DNA from: CANKHA01 sp035699705
GTDB taxonomy: Bacteria; Pseudomonadota; Alphaproteobacteria; Rhizobiales; Xanthobacteraceae
Reading direction: 5' to 3'
Assembly (NCBI GenBank): GCA_035699705.1
Contig: DASSPI010000065.1
Coordinates: forward strand, 1 to 51,868
Length of the DNA stretch: 51,868 nucleotides
Shown in pieces: positions 49,230 through 51,868 of this stretch (position 1 is the stretch's first letter; each line of letters starts with the position of its first letter). A program made the translations under genes and the position numbers. The notes below the pieces were generated by a model, which had not been told where the DNA came from, did not search any database, and was given only the letters and a program-made list of their open reading frames with translations.

Positions 49230-50000
49230 CTAATTGTGAAGCCCCGCCACATGCACCTCGCGCAAGCTCTTGATGACGACGTCGGCACCGTGTTGACGTA
49301 ACGACCGATTTTGTTCGCCGCGGTCGATGCCGACTACGCGCCCGAAGCCGCCCCGTTTTCCCGCTTCGACTCCGGCCAAAGCATCCTCGAACAGAATTAC
49401 ACGCGCCGGCTGAACGTTGAGGCGTCGCGCGACTTCGAGAAACAGCGCCGGATCGGGCTTGCCCGGCAGGTTGAGCGATTCGGCGTCGACCCCGTCGACG
49501 CAGACATCGACATGATGTTCGAGCCCCGCAGCCTGCAGAATGGCGCCGGTGTTCTTGCTCGACGAGCCAATGGCCGTCCTGATTCCTGCTTCCCGGAGCC
49601 TTCCCAAGAGCGCTATGCCGCCCGTTGCGGGGGAGATCCCCATTTTTAGGGCCTGCAGAAACAGTCGCGTCTTGCGCTTGCCAAGTGCATGCACCGTTTC
49701 GGCGTCCTCGGGGTCTTGCTCCGAACCCTCCGGAAGGTTTATGCCCCGGGCGGCGAGAAAGGTTCTGATGCCTTCGTGGCGCGGTCGCCCGTCGACATAC
49801 TTGAGGTAGTCGGAACCGATGTCGAACGGCTGGAACGCCAGAGCATGCCGTTCTGCCCACCTCGCCAAAAAGGCGTCAAAAGCCGCTTTCCACGCGGCTG
49901 CGTGGACGCGCGCTGTCTCGGTCAGCACGCCGTCGAGATCGAAAATTGCGGCGTCGAAGTCGCGCCGCCTAATCGTGACTGATGCAACGGGATCGCACAA
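49230..50000 (-). CDS. HAD-superfamily beta-phosphoglucomutase-like hydrolase
   Basis: A 256-aa HAD protein with motif I FDLDGVLTET (both catalytic Asp), a helical cap (KYVDGRPRHEGIRTFL), motif II IGSSSKN, motif III Lys in LPGKPDPALFLE, and motif IV FEDALAGVEAG. The DGRPRHEG element is the cap signature of beta-phosphoglucomutases. No in-frame ATG exists at the N-terminus; a TTG at 50000, six bases after GAGG, is the likely start. Reaction: beta-glucose-1-phosphate to glucose-6-phosphate. It follows the Usp and GH65 genes, and a GH65 phosphorylase would produce its substrate. A trehalose-phosphate-phosphatase role (OtsB-like) is less supported. Confidence 0.83.
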   Translation of the reverse strand: MCDPVASVTIRRRDFDAAIFDLDGVLTETARVHAAAWKAAFDAFLARWAERHALAFQPFDIGSDYLKYVDGRPRHEGIRTFLAARGINLPEGSEQDPEDAETVHALGKRKTRLFLQALKMGISPATGGIALLGRLREAGIRTAIGSSSKNTGAILQAAGLEHHVDVCVDGVDAESLNLPGKPDPALFLEVARRLNVQPARVILFEDALAGVEAGKRGGFGRVVGIDRGEQNRSLRQHGADVVIKSLREVHVAGLHN

Positions 50001-50034
50001 AGGCGCCTCGATTTCAGTGAGCCGCGCATAGATT

Positions 50035-50853
50035 TTACGTGCGCACCACTAGTATAGGACATTGTGCATCGCGCAGAATTTCCTTCAGTGTGGCTGCATG
50101 AGGAGCTTCCCATATTCCTTTCCAGGCGAGGACAATTAGGTCGGTGGATTGAAGCTGAGACAAGCGCAGGATTTCGGCGGCAGTATTGCCATGGGCGAGG
50201 AACATCCGCACGTGTAAATGGCCGAGCGGACAGATGCATGCAAGACGGTTGATAAATTCGGTGCTCCATGCGGGCCATTCGTGTTGCGGCTGATCGACGT
50301 AACGAGGCGTGGTGAGAGAACCGGCCTCTGCCGGGGCAGTCTTGATGTCTGTTACGTGGACCACCAGCAGTTCGGCGCGACCATGATCGGCAAGCTCTGC
50401 CGCCGGTCTCAGTGCGGCGCTGGTGGTCGGTGTGCCATCGTGCGGCACCATGACATGGTGAAGATGCCAGGGTACGACACCCCGCTCCGGCGGAACCAGG
50501 ACCAATGGGTAACTAGCATCGTGCAGCACCTTCATCGCCGTGCGGCCCAGCGTTTTCCCACGCTCGGTGCCACTGTGCTTGCACATGACGATCGCTCGCG
50601 GTTTCATTTCCTCCGCGACCTGCAGGATTTGCATTGCCGGTATTCCAACGCGGGCGTCGATGGCAAAGCCGTCGAGCGCTGGAACCTCGTGCCTGAGTTG
50701 ACTGCGTAGCTCATCTACTCCCACCTTATGCTTGCTGACATGCAAAATGTGCAGGCCCGCTCGCTCGATCCCGCCAAGTACCTTTGCCACTGGCAACGCC
50801 GCCAGCGCTTGCTTCGAGCCGTCGAGAGGGACCAGTATGAGCGGTTCGCTCAT
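50035..50853 (-). CDS. Universal stress protein, two tandem Usp domains
   Basis: A 272-aa protein with a canonical first Usp start (PLILVPLDGSKQALAALPVA). The nucleotide loop of the first domain is recognisable (IVMCKHSGTERGKTLGRTAM), and the second domain starts HVMVPHDGTPTTSAALRPAA. It ends DLIVLAWKGIWEAP and lacks the full second glycine-rich loop. ATG 50853 follows GGAGG and overlaps the GH65 stop by 4 bp, so it is coupled to that gene. It is clearly different from the Usp at 35552. Usp beside HAD/GH65 repeats the Rv2005c-Rv2006 pairing in mycobacteria. Confidence 0.88.
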   Translation of the reverse strand: MSEPLILVPLDGSKQALAALPVAKVLGGIERAGLHILHVSKHKVGVDELRSQLRHEVPALDGFAIDARVGIPAMQILQVAEEMKPRAIVMCKHSGTERGKTLGRTAMKVLHDASYPLVLVPPERGVVPWHLHHVMVPHDGTPTTSAALRPAAELADHGRAELLVVHVTDIKTAPAEAGSLTTPRYVDQPQHEWPAWSTEFINRLACICPLGHLHVRMFLAHGNTAAEILRLSQLQSTDLIVLAWKGIWEAPHAATLKEILRDAQCPILVVRT

Positions 50854-51868
50854 GAGTCATCCTCCGCTTTCCGGCGCCCCGCCTCTTCCGGAACCGTGAG
50901 TTCGTGCCATTGGCCCCGCCACTGAAAGCGCGTCGACAGGCTGCGCCAGCTTCGTGGCAGGCTTGCGAGATGCCCAGGCCCCCCTCCGGGGAAGCGCAGA
51001 CCACCAAACCCAAGCACCGCGGCTTGCCATAGTCCGCCAAGGGCTCCGAAGTGAACGCCGCCGGCCGCATTTCCCATGTTGTCGGCCAAGTCGATCTCGG
51101 ATGCTTGCCGGAAATAACGCTCCGCCAGCGCAGTGTCGCCAAGGCGCGCCGCCACGAGCGCGTGAATTGCCGGACTCAGCGAGCTTCCATGTCCGCAGCG
51201 TGGCTCGTAATACTCAAAATTGGTCTTGCGCACCTCCGGGGGAATGCGCTCCCAGAGAAGATGTACCAGCATCACCACATCGGGCTGCTTGATGATCTTG
51301 GAGCGCTGAATGCGCTCACGACCGAGCAGCACGTCCATCGGTGCGGTTCGCGGCACGAACGCGGCAAGGTCAATCTCCTCCAAGCCAAAATAGCCGCGGA
51401 ACTGCTCGAACAGGCCGGTCTGCTCGTCGAACCCAGTATAGAGATCGCGAGCCACATGCTGCCACCGGTCGGGCTCCTCCGGCTCGATATGGAGCCGGCG
51501 GGAAAGGGCCTGCCACGGCCCCGCCCAGCGCTCGGCAACCAATTTCGCAATCTCTGCAGCGACCTCCAGGTTCCACTGCGCCAAACCATTGGTGTATGCG
51601 TTGTCATCTACCGTCTCGTGATATTCATCGGGCCCTATGACTCCACGAATATGGTAGCGACCATCTTCTTCGCGCTCGACGCGACTTGCCCAAAAACGCG
51701 CTGTCTCGATCAGAATTTCTGCGCCGGCATCGACAAGAAAGCGATCGTCGCCGGTAGCGTTCCAATAGTTCCACACGCCGAAGGCCACATCGGCACTGAT
51801 GTGTTGCTCCTGCTCCCCCGTGAGGATCCGCACGATTTCACCGTCAGGAGCGACCCCAAACGGGGGTG
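50850..51868 (-). CDS. GH65 family glycoside phosphorylase, N-terminal part outside window
   Basis: Only the last 340 or so codons are present; the frame is open to the window edge. Motifs are the general-acid Glu region GVIGPDEYHETVDDNAYTN, the phosphate-binding loop CGHGSSLSPAIHA, the segment KQPDVVMLVHLLW and a C-terminal beta sandwich (AAGGVHFGALGGLWQA). GH65 phosphorylases cleave trehalose, maltose or kojibiose-type alpha-glucosides with phosphate to beta-glucose-1-phosphate plus glucose, saving one ATP per disaccharide. The neighbouring HAD protein would convert the phosphate ester to glucose-6-phosphate. The exact disaccharide cannot be read from this part. In M. tuberculosis Rv2006, HAD and GH65 domains are fused. 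Confidence 0.87.
   Translation of the reverse strand, partial: PPFGVAPDGEIVRILTGEQEQHISADVAFGVWNYWNATGDDRFLVDAGAEILIETARFWASRVEREEDGRYHIRGVIGPDEYHETVDDNAYTNGLAQWNLEVAAEIAKLVAERWAGPWQALSRRLHIEPEEPDRWQHVARDLYTGFDEQTGLFEQFRGYFGLEEIDLAAFVPRTAPMDVLLGRERIQRSKIIKQPDVVMLVHLLWERIPPEVRKTNFEYYEPRCGHGSSLSPAIHALVAARLGDTALAERYFRQASEIDLADNMGNAAGGVHFGALGGLWQAAVLGFGGLRFPGGGPGHLASLPRSWRSLSTRFQWRGQWHELTVPEEAGRRKAEDDS

Overview
The window looks like chromosomal or large-plasmid DNA of an alphaproteobacterium, probably a Hyphomicrobiales (Bradyrhizobium/Rhodopseudomonas-like) relative. This is inferred from GC-rich coding style, protein flavour, the abundance of FixK/FNR-type palindromes and the KaiC-histidine kinase pair. 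It holds no rRNA, tRNA, CRISPR array or recognisable insertion sequence. Nearly all of it is coding, in short divergent operons.

The unifying feature is a set of 16 palindromes of the form TTGAN-N4-NTCAA (FNR/FixK/Anr-type boxes; four are perfect TTGAT-N4-ATCAA). Almost every one lies in a gap between operon starts. If each acts as a class II activator site (centre at -41.5), several predict good -10 hexamers and start sites just upstream of the chosen start codons. The window therefore reads as one low-oxygen regulon laid out contiguously. The regulator itself is not in the window.

Layout. 1-2353 (minus): FNT channel and an orphan GroEL. 2487-7804 (plus): a universal stress protein remnant, PEP synthase, a short-chain dehydrogenase, a receiver protein lacking its phospho-acceptor Asp, and GpsA. 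7832-12276 (minus): an ABC importer and a small membrane protein. 12411-17622 (plus): acetyl-CoA synthetase, PDH E1alpha, E1beta, E2 and an acyl carrier protein. 17656-18225 (minus): ribosome hibernation factor fused to a cold-shock domain. 18354-19628 (plus): a small protein and an APH-fold kinase-like protein. 19625-24161 (minus): PRPP synthetase, DUF3775 and DUF2267 proteins, ChaB, nicotinamidase, nicotinate phosphoribosyltransferase and a 78-aa protein. 24260-25816 (plus): a two-domain APH/P-loop kinase. 25826-28345 (minus): MgtA-like ATPase. 28503-31476 (plus): phosphoglycerate mutase and a CapA-family protein. 31492-34401 (minus): phosphoribosyltransferase, dienelactone-hydrolase-like protein, a small protein and an orphan solute-binding protein. 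34700-35413 (plus): CBS-BON protein. 35448-37040 (minus): a Usp relic, an intact Usp and Hsp20. 37332-38471 (plus): alpha/beta hydrolase. 38403-44612 (minus): hybrid histidine kinase, KaiC and a P2-type ATPase. 44753-49049 (plus): an ABC exporter with its adaptor. 49230-51868 (minus): a GH65 phosphorylase (cut by the window end), a Usp and a beta-phosphoglucomutase-like HAD.

Taken together the genes suggest a survival programme for oxygen limitation. It combines protein and ribosome protection (GroEL, Hsp20, HPF-CSD, three Usp loci), NAD/PRPP salvage (PncA, PncB, Prs), ATP- or phosphate-sparing carbon handling (GH65 phosphorylase plus beta-PGM, PEP synthase, GpmI, a PDH/Acs module), and ion and envelope transport. 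The gene families match the Mycobacterium tuberculosis DosR dormancy regulon closely (Usp, Hsp20, CBS, PncB2, CapA-like Rv0574c, Rv0571c-type PRTase/hydrolase, Rv2004c-type kinase, CtpF-type ATPase, Rv2006-type HAD/GH65). Here they sit under FNR/FixK-type boxes instead of DosR boxes. That parallel is the most interesting aspect of the window.
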